From: Flammula alnicola
Lineage: Eukaryota > Basidiomycota > Agaricomycetes > Agaricales > Strophariaceae
Assembly: GCA_015499995.1 (NCBI GenBank)
Contig: JADNRV010000520.1
Location: forward strand, 1-27,432
Reading direction: 5' to 3'
DNA: 27,432 nt
In this document: positions 17,498 to 27,432 of the stretch, piece by piece
Position numbering within the stretch: the stretch's first letter is position 1
How the letters are laid out: each line of letters starts with the position of its first letter
Translations under genes and position numbers: made by a program
Notes under the pieces: model-generated
Told to the model about the DNA's origin: nothing
The model's input: the letters and a program-made list of their open reading frames with translations, nothing else
Database searches by the model: none

Positions 17498-19485
17498 ATG
17501 GTTTCTGCGGGCACGCTCATCTGGATATCATGTCGGCCTTTACTCCGACTGTAAGTTCCGTTCCGTTTGTGGTTTTAGGGTTGAGAAAGAGTTGGAACCT
17601 GACGAAGCGAAATTATAGTGTTTTCTGCGTTTCGTGTGGGTTTGCGATCACGAAAGCTGATATCTTCCCTGCGATTGCGGCGGCGGGTGCTGGACAGATG
17701 CTGTTGAATATCACACTTCCGAGTCTGATGTTCTCGAAAATTGTCCCTGCGTTCACAGCGCAGAACGTTAGTGCCCTTGGTTAGTTTCAATATCTTCCCG
17801 GGTTCCTTTCGGTTTGCTCATGGTCTTTTTGGATTCTCTCTGAATGTTATTAGGTCCACTCGTGCTCGTTGCACTCCTTTACGAGGCAATGGGCATAATA
17901 CTGGCCTACATCGTGAAGCAATTCTTCTGGGTGCCCCACCGGTTTCGCTATGGGATCCTTGTTGCGGGAGGATGGGGGAATGTAGGCGATATACGTGAGC
18001 CAACGCAAATATGACTTCTTCGGCCTTCTCATCCGACGCGGGGTGTTTAGCAACTTCCGTAATTATGAGCGTCACAGGGGCTGCTCCCTTCCATGGCGTT
18101 GCCGATCAGAATCTCGCCGTTGCATATATCTCCGCATTTATCTTGGTGTTCATGGTATGTTTCTCTATCCTCGCCTTCAAACCATCTTCTAGAAGTAGTT
18201 CTGACACTTTCCTCGATAGGTAACACTATTTCCTTTTGGAGGGCATAAGTGGGTCGCCTGGGACTTTGTAGGGCCGGATGTTGAGCCTGAAGAGATCCAG
18301 GAAGCTATGCGCCTCAAGCGGAAGGCATTCTTTCACCCGTTTAAGCGCGTTGTCCAGCTTTCGGCGGGGAAAAATCAAGATCACGAAACTAGCGGGCCTG
18401 ATGAAAAGACTATATCTGAAAATGAAAAGAAGGATAGGAGCGCGTCCAGTACGCAGCGAGTGCACCACAAACACGTCTCTTTCATGGACGACGCGTCGAC
18501 TATGGTCCCAACCGAGGGAATTGCATCTCCAGTCGGTTCCCCTCCCCCAACTGAGAGAGGTTTTCAACATCGGGTCAATTCATTAGAGCCAACGACAACT
18601 ATGACAGGCATAGACGCCCCAAATGCCTATAAAACACCCTCGCTTTCAAACGCACAAAAGCCGAATGCTGGTCTGCTGCCGACTCATGCATCTGTGGATA
18701 GCCATGGGGGTGCACGTACACCAAGCACGTCCAATCAGCCGCATGGCACGTCTCGTTCGCGCAGATTCCGTATCAATATCAAACGGAGACACTTTGTTGA
18801 TTTTATCAAGGCTTTTTTCACTCCCTGCTCGATGGCCATCCTTGTATCGTTCCCTATAGCGCTGATACCCAAGCTCAAAGCTCTGTTCGTCGAAGTTCCT
18901 GGAACATATATGCCATCTGCTCCTGACGGCCAACCGCCTCTCGCGTTTGTGTTGGATGCAACTTCGTTCGTGGGAGCAGCATCTGTCCCCCTGGGCCTGG
19001 TATGCCTCGGATCTTCCCTCGCTCGCCTACCATTTCCGAGGAAAGGAGAGTGGCAGATGCTGCCCTTGGGTGCTATAGGCTGGCTCGCCGTAGGCAAAAT
19101 GGTGGTGATGCCCGTACTTGGTGTGATTATATGTGAAGGGTTGACTAGCACGGGCGTCATATCGAGAGACGACAAAGTCTTGCGATTTGTATGCATGTGG
19201 GTATTCTCTTCGTTTAGCATGAATATTCGAAGATCTAAATACGTCTTTGGCTTGTTACCAGATTTTTCTCATGTCTTCCGACAGCGACAGTCCATGTAAG
19301 TAATTTAGTGCTTGACAATCAAAATAAATACAGCCACTTATCCTTTTCTATAGGTCTTGCTGACCCAGGTTTACAGTGGTACCGGAAGCGCGGAACATCT
19401 CTCACCTTTTTTGATACCACAGTACATCTTGATGTTTATATCCATGACGGCGCTTACAGCATACACGATCCAACTACTTTTCTAG
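17498..19485 (+). CDS. PIN-like transporter (auxin efflux carrier family), 7 exons, 533 aa
   Basis: Exons are 17498-17550, 17619-17779, 17854-17994, 18051-18154, 18220-19196, 19262-19295 and 19354-19485. All are GT-AG and in phase, and the stop is TAG. The N-terminal helices carry FAITKADIFPAIAAAGAGQM and NITLPSLMFSKIVPAFTAQN, then GILVAGGWGNVGDIP and SVIMSVTGAAPFHGVADQNL. A long hydrophilic loop of about 150 residues (VHHKHVSFMDD, Ser/Pro/Thr-rich) follows, then the C-terminal helices with FVCIFFSCLPTATVHVLLTQ and QYILMFISMTALTAYTI. This two-bundle layout with a central cytosolic loop is typical of fungal PIN-like/ECM3-type proteins, often placed at the ER (family knowledge). The substrate is unknown. 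The 34-nt exon 6 is needed to keep the conserved CLPTAT motif. Confidence 0.88.
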
Positions 19486-20337
19486 AATTGAGGGAATCAT
19501 TAGATGTGTATTATACTTCCAAATAGACTTTTTTTCTTCGCCTCTAAGTCCTCAGAGTAGAAGCTAACACTGGCAATGGCCAGATCCATGTACCATTGCC
19601 AGATCCAGGTACTTACATAGGACTGGAGAGTCGGAACGAGAGGCCGATGCCATATTCACGTGATGACCGTGGTAACCTGCGCACAGACCACCTTGAGAAT
19701 AGTATATAAACCTGTCCACACCCATGGTTGTCTCCTTAGAACATACTCAATCAGGATCTGTTTACAGAAACTGACCGAGTCTCGCATTTTTACAAATGCC
19801 GCATTCTTCATATCCACTCGATGACATCCGCGCTCTCTCGTTATACTGAGAACATGGCTCTCCTCCGCGAGGGTCTCGAGGACGTTTGGCGTTTGTTCCC
19901 GGTGCACCTTGCGTGTTTCTGGTTACATTTGCCAGCGAGACGAGCGTCTGTCTGATGGATACTTTTTATTCTTTACATAGTTTATTAGTCTTGTCAATTG
20001 CGTCTTGAATTCTCCATCCAACTGTTTAGTGAGAGTGTGATCTGAAATATGGTATTCGGAGTGCGTAAATGCTGGTATATTGTCTCCTCAATGTGGAGCC
20101 TGGAGCGTCTGTTCACCGAGGTGTATGATGACCTCGAGCCTCGACGGTGGGGTCGCTAAGAAAAATTTCTGTATATTTGGCTGCTCCCCCTGTTGTAAAC
20201 AAGCGCCGCTGCCAAGCTTAATGGGCTTCACAACCATGATCTGGCGAGCTGGGTAATAAGTATCTCCATCTCCAACCGCCACGTTGAATGTGACTCTGCT
20301 GCAGCATTTTCACGGTAAGAGTACTCTAACCGTTAGT
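19486..20337. other. Intergenic region, no gene recognised
   Basis: Minus frames at 19656-19907 and 20088-20282 resemble nothing. A short tandem repeat lies near 19576-19615 (GCCAGATCCATGTACCATT, then GCCAGATCCAGGTACTT). The region runs up to the target duplication of the next element. Confidence 0.45.
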
Positions 20338-20699
20338 CGTGAACCCCAGTGAGAATGCCGGCGGTTCCGTTTGGCTCAGATTGGTTGCCCTCGGTATTTA
20401 CCAATTCCATGTGTTCAAATCGGTTATAGTTGGTCAAAATATTATCATTCTGTACCTAGCTCAATTCTCCTCGGATAAATCTTAGCCTGAATTTCTCAAT
20501 GTCCTAAATTCATCCAAAATGCACCCTATTCATCTCATGACGATCTCAATTGCACATGTGACAGAGCGCACTTTTGACAAGTTCACACGGCACTGCCACC
20601 AGTGTCAGTCTCATTTGCGTCAAACTGTGATCGACTTGTCTGTCTCTTCCTCTCCTCGCTCTGCTCGACCACTATGTTTTGACACAAGACTATTCCTAA

Positions 20700-20765
20700 A
20701 TGGCTTCTCAACTGAAGAAATTTCATTGCAACTGCCGGCGCTTTTGCCGCGGCCGTGAAACCTGA
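20700..20765 (+). pseudogene. Fragment starting with a CxC-type motif, inside the hAT-like element
   Basis: ATG 20700 opens MASQLKKFHCNCRRFCRG and stops at TGA after 22 codons. Short HCNCxxFCRG-like starts are seen at the head of transposon-associated proteins in basidiomycetes (recollection of the family, not checked). No continuation could be joined convincingly. It may be a captured or decayed 5' end. Confidence 0.35.
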
Positions 20766-21255
20766 GACCACTGTAAAAAACAACGAAAGCTCAAGAAAAA
20801 TTTCAAGCACTGACAGCGCCAGTCGGGTCACAAGAGAAGTCAACTACTATCGAACCAACACCCCGTGCGACACCGCTGCATGTGCAACTTGGTGGTCATG
20901 AGCAGGTGCGAGTACCAACAATATCATTTCGATAATGCTAACCATGTTATACAAGAAATTGGTAGGCACCATTACCTGTTGCCGCCACCCCGCACATGGA
21001 GAATGCTCACGAGCAGGTACAAGCCGCCACGACGCCTGTTAGCCTGTTACTGACACAGTCTTCTGTAGGACGTACTCTGCTCAAGTCACCTCTGGCCCCA
21101 CGGTCTCTCGTCTTGATGCCCTCAAATTGAATGGTATATTTGTTGATCCTTGCTCTTGTTCTTCACTAACAGATACCTCTCATCTCCAGCTACAAAGTCC
21201 ACAAAAAGCGAAATGGTTGCAATACCATCAAGCTCAGGCTTGCCATCCGCTTGTG

Positions 21256-21299
21256 AAAGTGTTCTCACCACACCTTCAAAGTGTTCTCACCACACCTTC
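21256..21299 (+). repeat. Perfect 22-bp tandem duplication
   Basis: The unit AAAGTGTTCTCACCACACCT plus TC occurs twice head to tail, inside the hAT-like element. Confidence 0.9.
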
Positions 21300-21410
21300 G
21301 GCACCCTTGAATCCACCGAATGCTGCCGTTTTCAAGTTTTCGATGAATAGCTTTGCTGAATGGTTCGTTGATCTGCTATGTCGACACAATATCATGCTGA
21401 CTAATTGCAG

Positions 21411-21751
21411 GAATCTTTTTGGGTACTACAAAGAAACGCGCTACGAAGCGAGAGGTGAAGGACACGTTTGAAGCGCTCTCGGATAGCGAGAAGCAGGTCA
21501 GTTTGTTTCTCGAGCATCCCGCAATCTTTTAACTAATTGTATGTCTAATTTAAGAAATGGCCTGCTCTGTGTAAAGAGAAACTGCACAAAAGAAGGAAGT
21601 ACGAAATGCTGTGGCCATGGGGCAGTGAATGGGCAAAGTGGCTCGAGGGTGGGATGGCGAGGGTCAATATGGCACACTACATATTGGTTCTTTTCGGTTC
21701 TCTTCGGTACCCCGTATCACGTAGTACATGTAGTGGTATTGTCAGAAATTA
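21411..21751 (+). pseudogene. Lysine-rich gene fragment inside the hAT-like element
   Basis: Exons 21411-21496 and 21555-21751 join in phase (58-nt GT-AG intron) and read TTKKRATKREVKDTFEALSD, then SEKQKWPALCKEKLHKRRKY and EMLWPWGSEWAKWLEG. The stretch from FEALSDSEKQ to KW loosely recalls an HMG-box helix, but the domain is incomplete. No start codon could be connected. It is probably a captured host gene fragment or a decayed accessory gene of the transposon. Confidence 0.35.
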
Positions 21752-21987
21752 ACCAATCTCATTCTATTAAAGCTACAATAATTTTTACATTGAGTCGATG
21801 CCAACCCAAACTAACCGATGACAATCGGTTAGATTCTAAATCCTGTGTTGTTATCGGTTTTGATCGGTGACATATGCCCGAATCCGATTTCAACCAAAGA
21901 CAACCAACCTGAACCGCCGGTATTCTCACTGGGCGTGAACACTTCTGACCATAGAGGACGAAATTCAGCAGGCCAATCGTCATATTT

Positions 21988-23421
21988 ATGGAGCGCGTTG
22001 CGTTGCTCAGCTCAATTACTTCCCTCGAGCGCAGGAAAAGGGAGCTACAGCTCGAAATCGACGCGGTCAACTCGGAGCTCAATGTCCAAAATGCAGGATA
22101 CGCCAGATTCGTTAACGACGATGCCCTCATTTATCGGCTACCGAACGAGATCCTGGCAGGGATTTTTCTGACTTGTCAACGAATCGCCCGAAATTCGAAC
22201 AAGGCGGTAGCCCCCTTTCAAATCACGGCCTCGCATGTGTCGCACCGATGGCGCGAAATTGTTCTATCCACGCCTTTGCTGTGGAATGTCATCGATTTTC
22301 GCGTTCGGCCGCTCAACCATTTCCAAGGACGTGTCTTCTCGCAGCTCGAAGCTCATTTATTGCATTCGGATAGATGTTTTCTCGACATCACCCTCGACTT
22401 TCTCCTCATAGAAAACCTTTCGGCGTATTTGAAGCTCCTTTCAGCTCATTCGACGCGCTGGCGGCGGTTGTCGATCGTGACGATATACCAACAAGTGGAC
22501 GACATTTATTCCCTCCTCCGTGAGGTCCAAACGCCCATTTTAGAGCATTTGTCACTCAGCCTAGGAAGAGCAGACGATGGACCCGGATCGCTATCACCCC
22601 GCAAACCATACCTCAATGTCTCTCCTACTATCTTCCCTTCTGGCGCGCCGTCACTCTCGTTTGTTAGACTGGCCGGACATGCGTTGGGTAATCTCCATCC
22701 CCCCACTTCCTCCATCACTACGCTCCACCTGGATGGCTGGACCAGACATTATATCACCCACAACCAGCTCAAGGATATTTTCGAAGCTGCGACGTCCCTC
22801 GTCAATCTCTCCCTTAACCAACTCGTCATTCATCACCCTCGCGATCCTCTGGAAGTCCTCCAACCGGTGAATTTGCCGAATTTGCGCTCCCTTCGGATCC
22901 GTGGTCCTTGTTCTCCCGCATCCCGCTTTTTATCGCTCATGGAGACACCTCAACTGCACTCTCTGTCGCTACACGGCATAGAAACCTTTGATTCCGGTAT
23001 TCTTCAGTCCGTCCAGCATCTCACCATAGATTCGTGCGCTATGGATGAACTGCACATCGGGCATTTGTTCCGGTCATTTCCCTCGATTTCGTTCGTCAGC
23101 GTCGACGAGTCGCTGCCGGACATATTCTCCATGCTCCTACCGGACCCCGCCGTACCGACGCCGTGGCCTCATCTGCGTACGGTATCGCTGCGTGACCTGC
23201 AGTCCGTCGATGTCCCTTATTTCTGCAATCTTGTGTTCACGCTGCAAAAGACCGAAAAGGGTCTTAGTAACATTTTCCTCGATCGGCGCAGCCGGACGGT
23301 ACTGCGGACCAGACACCGGCTGGATTGGTTACAAGAACGAGTCAAGGTCGAGCACTGTGACACTTCCGAGCCATGGCCTTTCGGTCTCGGGTATGAGGAT
23401 GCTCACGACTTGCTTGAATAG
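21988..23421 (+). CDS. F-box/leucine-rich-repeat protein (477 aa, intronless)
   Basis: A single open frame from ATG 21988. Residues about 8-35 (SLERRKRELQLEIDAVNSEL) are a predicted coiled coil. An F-box follows at about 46-98, with IYRLPNEILAGIFLTC and ASHVSHRWREIVLSTPLLW. The rest consists of irregular leucine-rich repeats such as LEHLSLSL, ITTLHLDGW, LVNLSLNQLVIH, LRSLRIRG and LHSLSLHGIE. F-box proteins recruit substrates to SCF ubiquitin ligases through Skp1 (family knowledge). Such genes are numerous and fast-evolving in agaricomycetes. The start codon is only 47 bp after the target duplication of the hAT-like element, so the element supplies or displaced most of the promoter. Confidence 0.88.
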   Translation: MERVALLSSITSLERRKRELQLEIDAVNSELNVQNAGYARFVNDDALIYRLPNEILAGIFLTCQRIARNSNKAVAPFQITASHVSHRWREIVLSTPLLWNVIDFRVRPLNHFQGRVFSQLEAHLLHSDRCFLDITLDFLLIENLSAYLKLLSAHSTRWRRLSIVTIYQQVDDIYSLLREVQTPILEHLSLSLGRADDGPGSLSPRKPYLNVSPTIFPSGAPSLSFVRLAGHALGNLHPPTSSITTLHLDGWTRHYITHNQLKDIFEAATSLVNLSLNQLVIHHPRDPLEVLQPVNLPNLRSLRIRGPCSPASRFLSLMETPQLHSLSLHGIETFDSGILQSVQHLTIDSCAMDELHIGHLFRSFPSISFVSVDESLPDIFSMLLPDPAVPTPWPHLRTVSLRDLQSVDVPYFCNLVFTLQKTEKGLSNIFLDRRSRTVLRTRHRLDWLQERVKVEHCDTSEPWPFGLGYEDAHDLLE

Positions 23422-24498
23422 AAGGGCTTGGCCCTGGCGTGAGTAAGGTGTTGTCCTTACTCATCATAATATAGACCCACTCCCTCCCCTTCACTTCGTT
23501 CTTCTCGTGACGGTTTGTCCGACCACGGTCGCGCTCCCAGATGTCACCGTATCCTCGCATACACCGCGTGAAGAAGAAAGGGGCCTTTTTGATCTCTCTC
23601 CCACTGGACACGGGACACGGTTACTCTGGTCTCTTTCGCTACCGACTTTGCGCGTTTCTCCCCCCTTCTCTCTTTTTTCTTGGAGGTGCTTTTCAATCCA
23701 CTTCGGTTACCGCACTTAGTACGCGGATTTACGCTCGGACTCGTCGCTGTATACCCATGGAGTAGCGATATAGCACATTAATCATCACTCGTATACCCTG
23801 TCCACTTTCCTTTCGATCATCGGTGGGCATGAGATTCCATCTAAAAACGTATACTTAGCCAGAGACTGATTACAATTGCGATTGCGAGACATCTCTTGTT
23901 GGCGGCTCTGGTGATCAGTGGTCATGCACAAATATCAGGAGAGTTGCGGTCGCAGTTCATGCGCACGGGAGAAGTGGAAGAAGGTTGGTGTATGTATGGA
24001 CTACGAGTCTTAAAATTAGAGGTGCTGTGTATAATAATATAGTAGCTTACGTACTCGATGTCATTACGGGCGACGAGACGGTCCAAGTTCTGCCGATGGC
24101 CGACGTTTGCTGTTTTCGCCCTTGAGGCGTGGTTTTCCCTAGAGTTTTCTCAGTGTGTATACCCCGTCCTCGGAGCGGTTTTTGCATCGGGGTGGAAGGG
24201 GAGGAGGAGGGGAGGGGGTTAGGATGTAGGGGATTGAGTAATTTTTAATTGAATAGAGTGATTCAGAGTTTGTCAGCGTGACTGTGACTTTCTTGGTAAA
24301 AGAGACCTCCGATCCGTTTGTCTATCTGCCTTAAGCTCAGTCAGCGGTTTCTTGTCCATCCCCATGTTCCTCCTCTCTGTAAAGTCCCTCTCATAACAGA
24401 ACTTCCCCGCCCCTCTGCTTTAAACATCTTTTATATCTCAAAGTACAACAATCTTCTAAACTCTTTGCTAATTGTCTGGTTTTGCTTTGAAACCACTC
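23422..24498. other. Intergenic region, no gene recognised
   Basis: Plus frames at 23507-23765 and 24318-24518 have no family resemblance. A purine-rich tract lies near 24191-24225. It should hold the 3' end of the F-box gene and the promoter of the next gene. Confidence 0.45.
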
Positions 24499-25471
24499 AT
24501 GTCGACCCGTGTGGTTAGATTGACTGTTGTTACTGATTTCGTGAGTGACAACCCTGCGTCTCGCTTCCTTTCTCATCTTTTCTTACTTCTAGGTTTGCAC
24601 AAATTGCTGCATCTCAGAGCATGAGCTCCTCGATGCCATCGCATACTGCAAGGACGTCCTCCAGCTCCCGTTGGATTTCGAACTCGAGCATTTGCCATTC
24701 CGTCTCATAAACTCCTCCATCCTCGCGGACGATACCCCGAAAGTTGAACGTTCCGATTTCCTCCAAAAACACATCGGAAAGGAGAAATTTACCAAGTTGC
24801 AAGCCGCCATTTCCAAGTGGGGTGAAGAGAAGGGGGTTCCGATGTGCGTCGCTCAGTGTTTCACTTGCTATATCTTTTTTTTTCTCATACGGAGTGCTCT
24901 TATAACTAGCTCTTTCCGTGGCGTCATGAGCCAGACGACCCGCGCCCACCGCCTTTGCCAGAAGGCGTACAAGATTGGCGGTCAGAATCTCCAGGTTCCG
25001 CTTCTCTGCGCCGTATTCAAAGCGCACATGGAGGAAGGAAGGGATATCGCCGACATCAATGTTCTCGCCGATCTTGCTGAACGCACTGGTACCATGTCCA
25101 GGGCACAGGTGCGTTTTCAACATATGCTCACGTGTCCTCACTCTCAACTTCTATTTCGTAATAGGCTGTCGCATTTTTGGAATCAGACGAGCTCGAGAAG
25201 GAAGTCAATGCGATGTGTGACGATGCCAGGTCTAAAGGCATCACTGGCGTCCCGATGACCATCATAGATGGAAAGTGGGCTGTCAGCGGCGGCCAATCGT
25301 CGGATGTGTTCATCCAGGTGCGTGGGCTTATTTTGCACTCTGATGGCGCAACGCATCATGTTAACATATATATCCATTTGACAGATTTTCAAGAAGCTGG
25401 CGGCCGCTGGCGTACATAACTCTCCCTCTCCGTTCTCTGCTCCTGTCGTCGACACCGTCCTCGTCGCCTAA
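24499..25471 (+). CDS. DsbA/FrnE-like thioredoxin-fold protein (5 exons, 243 aa)
   Basis: Exons are 24499-24540, 24593-24843, 24910-25108, 25165-25317 and 25385-25471; all junctions are GT-AG and in phase. The N-terminus reads RLTVVTDFVCTNCCISEHEL, placing a CTNC redox motif straight after the first beta strand. Matching FrnE-family blocks follow: SQTTRAHRLCQKAYKIGGQ, LLCAVFKAHMEEGRDIADI and, near the C-terminus, KGITGVPMTIIDGKWAVSGG, which holds the cis-proline of the fold. The family includes disulfide oxidoreductases and glutathione-S-transferase kappa-like enzymes. No signal peptide is evident, so a cytosolic location is likely. Most fungal relatives have CPWC or a degenerate site, so the variant spacer TN is notable. 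The substrate is unknown. Confidence 0.85.
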
Positions 25472-27432
25472 TTCAGGACCATCCCGTCGTGAACGCCCAG
25501 CTATATGCGTCATCGGTGATTGTATCCTTGTTCGAGGACGATCTATGCTTTTTTGTGATTTTTTTGTGGCTTCCCTTTTCCCTGTCCCGCCTTTTCTATT
25601 AAACCTCCCCCTTCCTTTCCGTCTGTCTTTTTTGTCTTGTATATCCTGCCGTAGTGTCTTTGTAGTTTTTACTAGTCGTATTGGTGTTTTATGCTATTTT
25701 GATTCTGTTCGACAGCTCACGCTGCGAATTCTACCTTTACGCCCGGGTTGGACATGAAGACACCACACTTTATCGGTGACCGCACACCCCGATTTGCTCC
25801 ATATGTCGTCGCCACACTCAGGCTGTCACAAACAGCCAATTCCGCTCTGTGGGCATTATCATCTATGTGGGAGGTGAGCACAACGCTGTGCTATGATTTC
25901 TCACCTATCGCCTTATCTGTCCCTCGTTCCCCGACCAAAATATATGCTGACTAACAAGTTTCTTTTCCACAGCATTTCTGTCAAACGCGTGATGTTCCCT
26001 ACCCGAAACCGCGCATGCATTATTCATCACGTTGTCCCCCCTCCCTCGCTTCCAGTATCCCTTGGTCATCGTTGGGCTCTGTGTCAATACCATCGGCTAA
26101 TGCCAATTGACACGCATCCATTACTCCCGTCTAGGGCCTCGATTGAGGAGTCTCCCCTTTTTGTCCCTTTCACTGATAATCAGCGGCGAATTCGAATCGA
26201 GAAGGGGGTGTTAGCCCCTCCTTACAACTTATGACGGCTATTTGACTAAAAAATTCGGAATTTGCAAGAGAGCGTCGTAGGGCCGCTGGTCTGATTCGAG
26301 TTACGTGGGGAATTGTAAGAGCAAGATGTGTTGGAAATTTTAGCTTACCTTGGGTACTGCATGCTATTGCTTATGGTCATGCGTTGCCTTGAGGCAATGC
26401 TATGACGATTCAGGACATTCGGTAAGAAACAGTTAGCGGTTGCATAGCACATGGATGGATGGTTCTTCCTGGAGGAAACACGTCGTGCAGTGGCACGCCT
26501 GATAATTTAATCGTGCATGTATGGCTCCTCGAGGCTCGATTTCCGACATTACGCCTTGCTTTGCTATGAAAAAGGTGTATCAAAGATAGATACGACCACG
26601 GGTTTCATGACTCCCCTCGGTTCGAAGATAAACTCTGCGCTTTTTATTTTGGTTTATGTAAAGCTTCGCAAGGTATAGATACTTCGTGGTTCATTTCCGC
26701 GTTCTGTACTTAGACATGCTTATGAGAGGGGACGAGATTTGGCTGGCAACTGCTTACAAGACCGTTGAAGTGGAAGCAGGGTTGTCTTAGTAGCGCGCAT
26801 ACATGGTAGTTTGGGAGTCAACGCAGAGCGTTTTGTCCCCGAGCCTGATGCATCAGTACGATTCGGCTAAGACGCCTTTCGCAGGGACCTTCGCCCGTAC
26901 AGAATAAATCTGGAGCGACGAGCTCCCCAAAATAAAATGGCGATGCACAGAATGCTCTTCGCAGTCAATGGCTTCGGGGGCCGCTCTATTTTTTCCCTGA
27001 TGAGTATTTAAACAACGACGGCGCCTTGTATTCCTCGGAATGCCAGTCCAAACCAGCCATGCGCAGCCCCGAGAGCCGAGGTATCATAGATGTCCATAGA
27101 GAAGACAGAACATAGTATTAGGCGTCCAATTTCCCTTTCAAGAGGAGGGTTGGTTGGTTGGTATGGATATTTGGAAGGACTCTGCAAGCTAGACAATTAG
27201 CGACGTGCTGCTCGACATCTTCACTTTGGGACGAGAGGCAATATAATGAGACATGAGATGAAATGTTCCAACTTGAAGGTTGTATTCCTTCTAGTAGTGG
27301 ATCCTATGATGCAAAAAGAAAGAAATCTCAGAAGTCAGTATATGTCTTTGCTACCCAGTTTCCAAAATCAAAATATGCTGATCGAAAGATCACCAGATCA
27401 TGACGGGCCCCTTTAAGTAATCAGCAGCGTAG
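25472..27432. other. Long stretch without a supportable gene
   Basis: The longest frames (25748-25954 and 25893-26234 plus, 27008-27196 minus) have no recognisable domain. A candidate first-exon-like piece reads TPHFIGDRTPRFAPYVVA before GTGAGC at 25874, but no partner exon was found. The minus frame at 27008-27196 could be a last exon of a gene lying beyond the window. T-rich tracts at 25545-25640 fit the 3' end of the preceding gene. No tRNA was found. Confidence 0.4.

Larger units (their letters stand above)
20345..21933. mobile_element. hAT-like DNA transposon relic with 7-bp target duplication (1,589 bp)
   Basis: The terminal inverted repeats begin CCCAGTGAGAAT and continue CCGGCGGTTC, 22 of the first 23 bp matching between ends. 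A perfect direct duplication, CGTGAAC, flanks the element (20338-20344 and 21934-21940). TIRs containing CAGTG suggest the hAT superfamily, but hAT usually duplicates 8 bp, so the assignment is tentative. Inside are gene fragments (separate entries) but no transposase core. The right end has a 9-bp-arm hairpin (21811-21819 with 21824-21832). Confidence 0.8.

Noticed and set aside
18646..19220. Minus-strand frame of 161 codons opposite the PIN-like gene
   Set aside because: It is antisense to the conserved transporter exons and has no family signal.
22506..22863. Minus-strand frames opposite the F-box gene
   Set aside because: They are shadows of the well-supported F-box/LRR coding frame.

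Overview
The window is nuclear DNA of a basidiomycete fungus, most likely a mushroom-forming agaricomycete. The evidence is many short (about 40-140 nt) GT-AG introns, a basidiomycete-style F-box/LRR gene, PIN-like and Atg22-like membrane proteins, tandem arrestin-like genes and several DNA transposon relics. The plus-strand gene models were assembled by hand from splice sites and phase, and most join into full open frames.

Layout: (1) 1-532 holds the 3' end of an Atg22-like gene, with an apparent frameshift at the window edge. (2) 1218-3032 and 3443-11977 are two tandem arrestin-like genes with matching intron positions; the second carries a 6.8-kb first intron. (3) That intron is filled by a 6,657-bp element (3915-10571) with 90-bp terminal inverted repeats. 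It has no recognisable transposase. Inside it are a 21-bp repeat array and two opposed arrays of about 40-bp units. The arrays form a kilobase-scale inverted repeat around an AT-rich loop of about 1.5 kb. This is the most unusual object in the window. (4) 12567-13773 (minus) is a probable seven-helix membrane protein, with extra open frames upstream. (5) 14781-15221 is a MITE with 53-bp inverted repeats and TA target duplications. (6) 15599-16830 is a multi-pass membrane protein of unknown function. (7) 17498-19485 is a PIN-like (auxin efflux carrier family) transporter. (8) 20345-21933 is a non-autonomous hAT-like element with a perfect 7-bp target duplication, ending 47 bp before the F-box gene at 21988-23421. 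(9) 24499-25471 is a DsbA/FrnE-like thioredoxin-fold protein. (10) From 25472 to the end I find no supportable gene.

The genes do not form an obvious pathway or cluster. They look like ordinary housekeeping or accessory genes interspersed with transposon-derived DNA. The part that repays attention is the intronic inverted-array element and what it does to its host arrestin gene.
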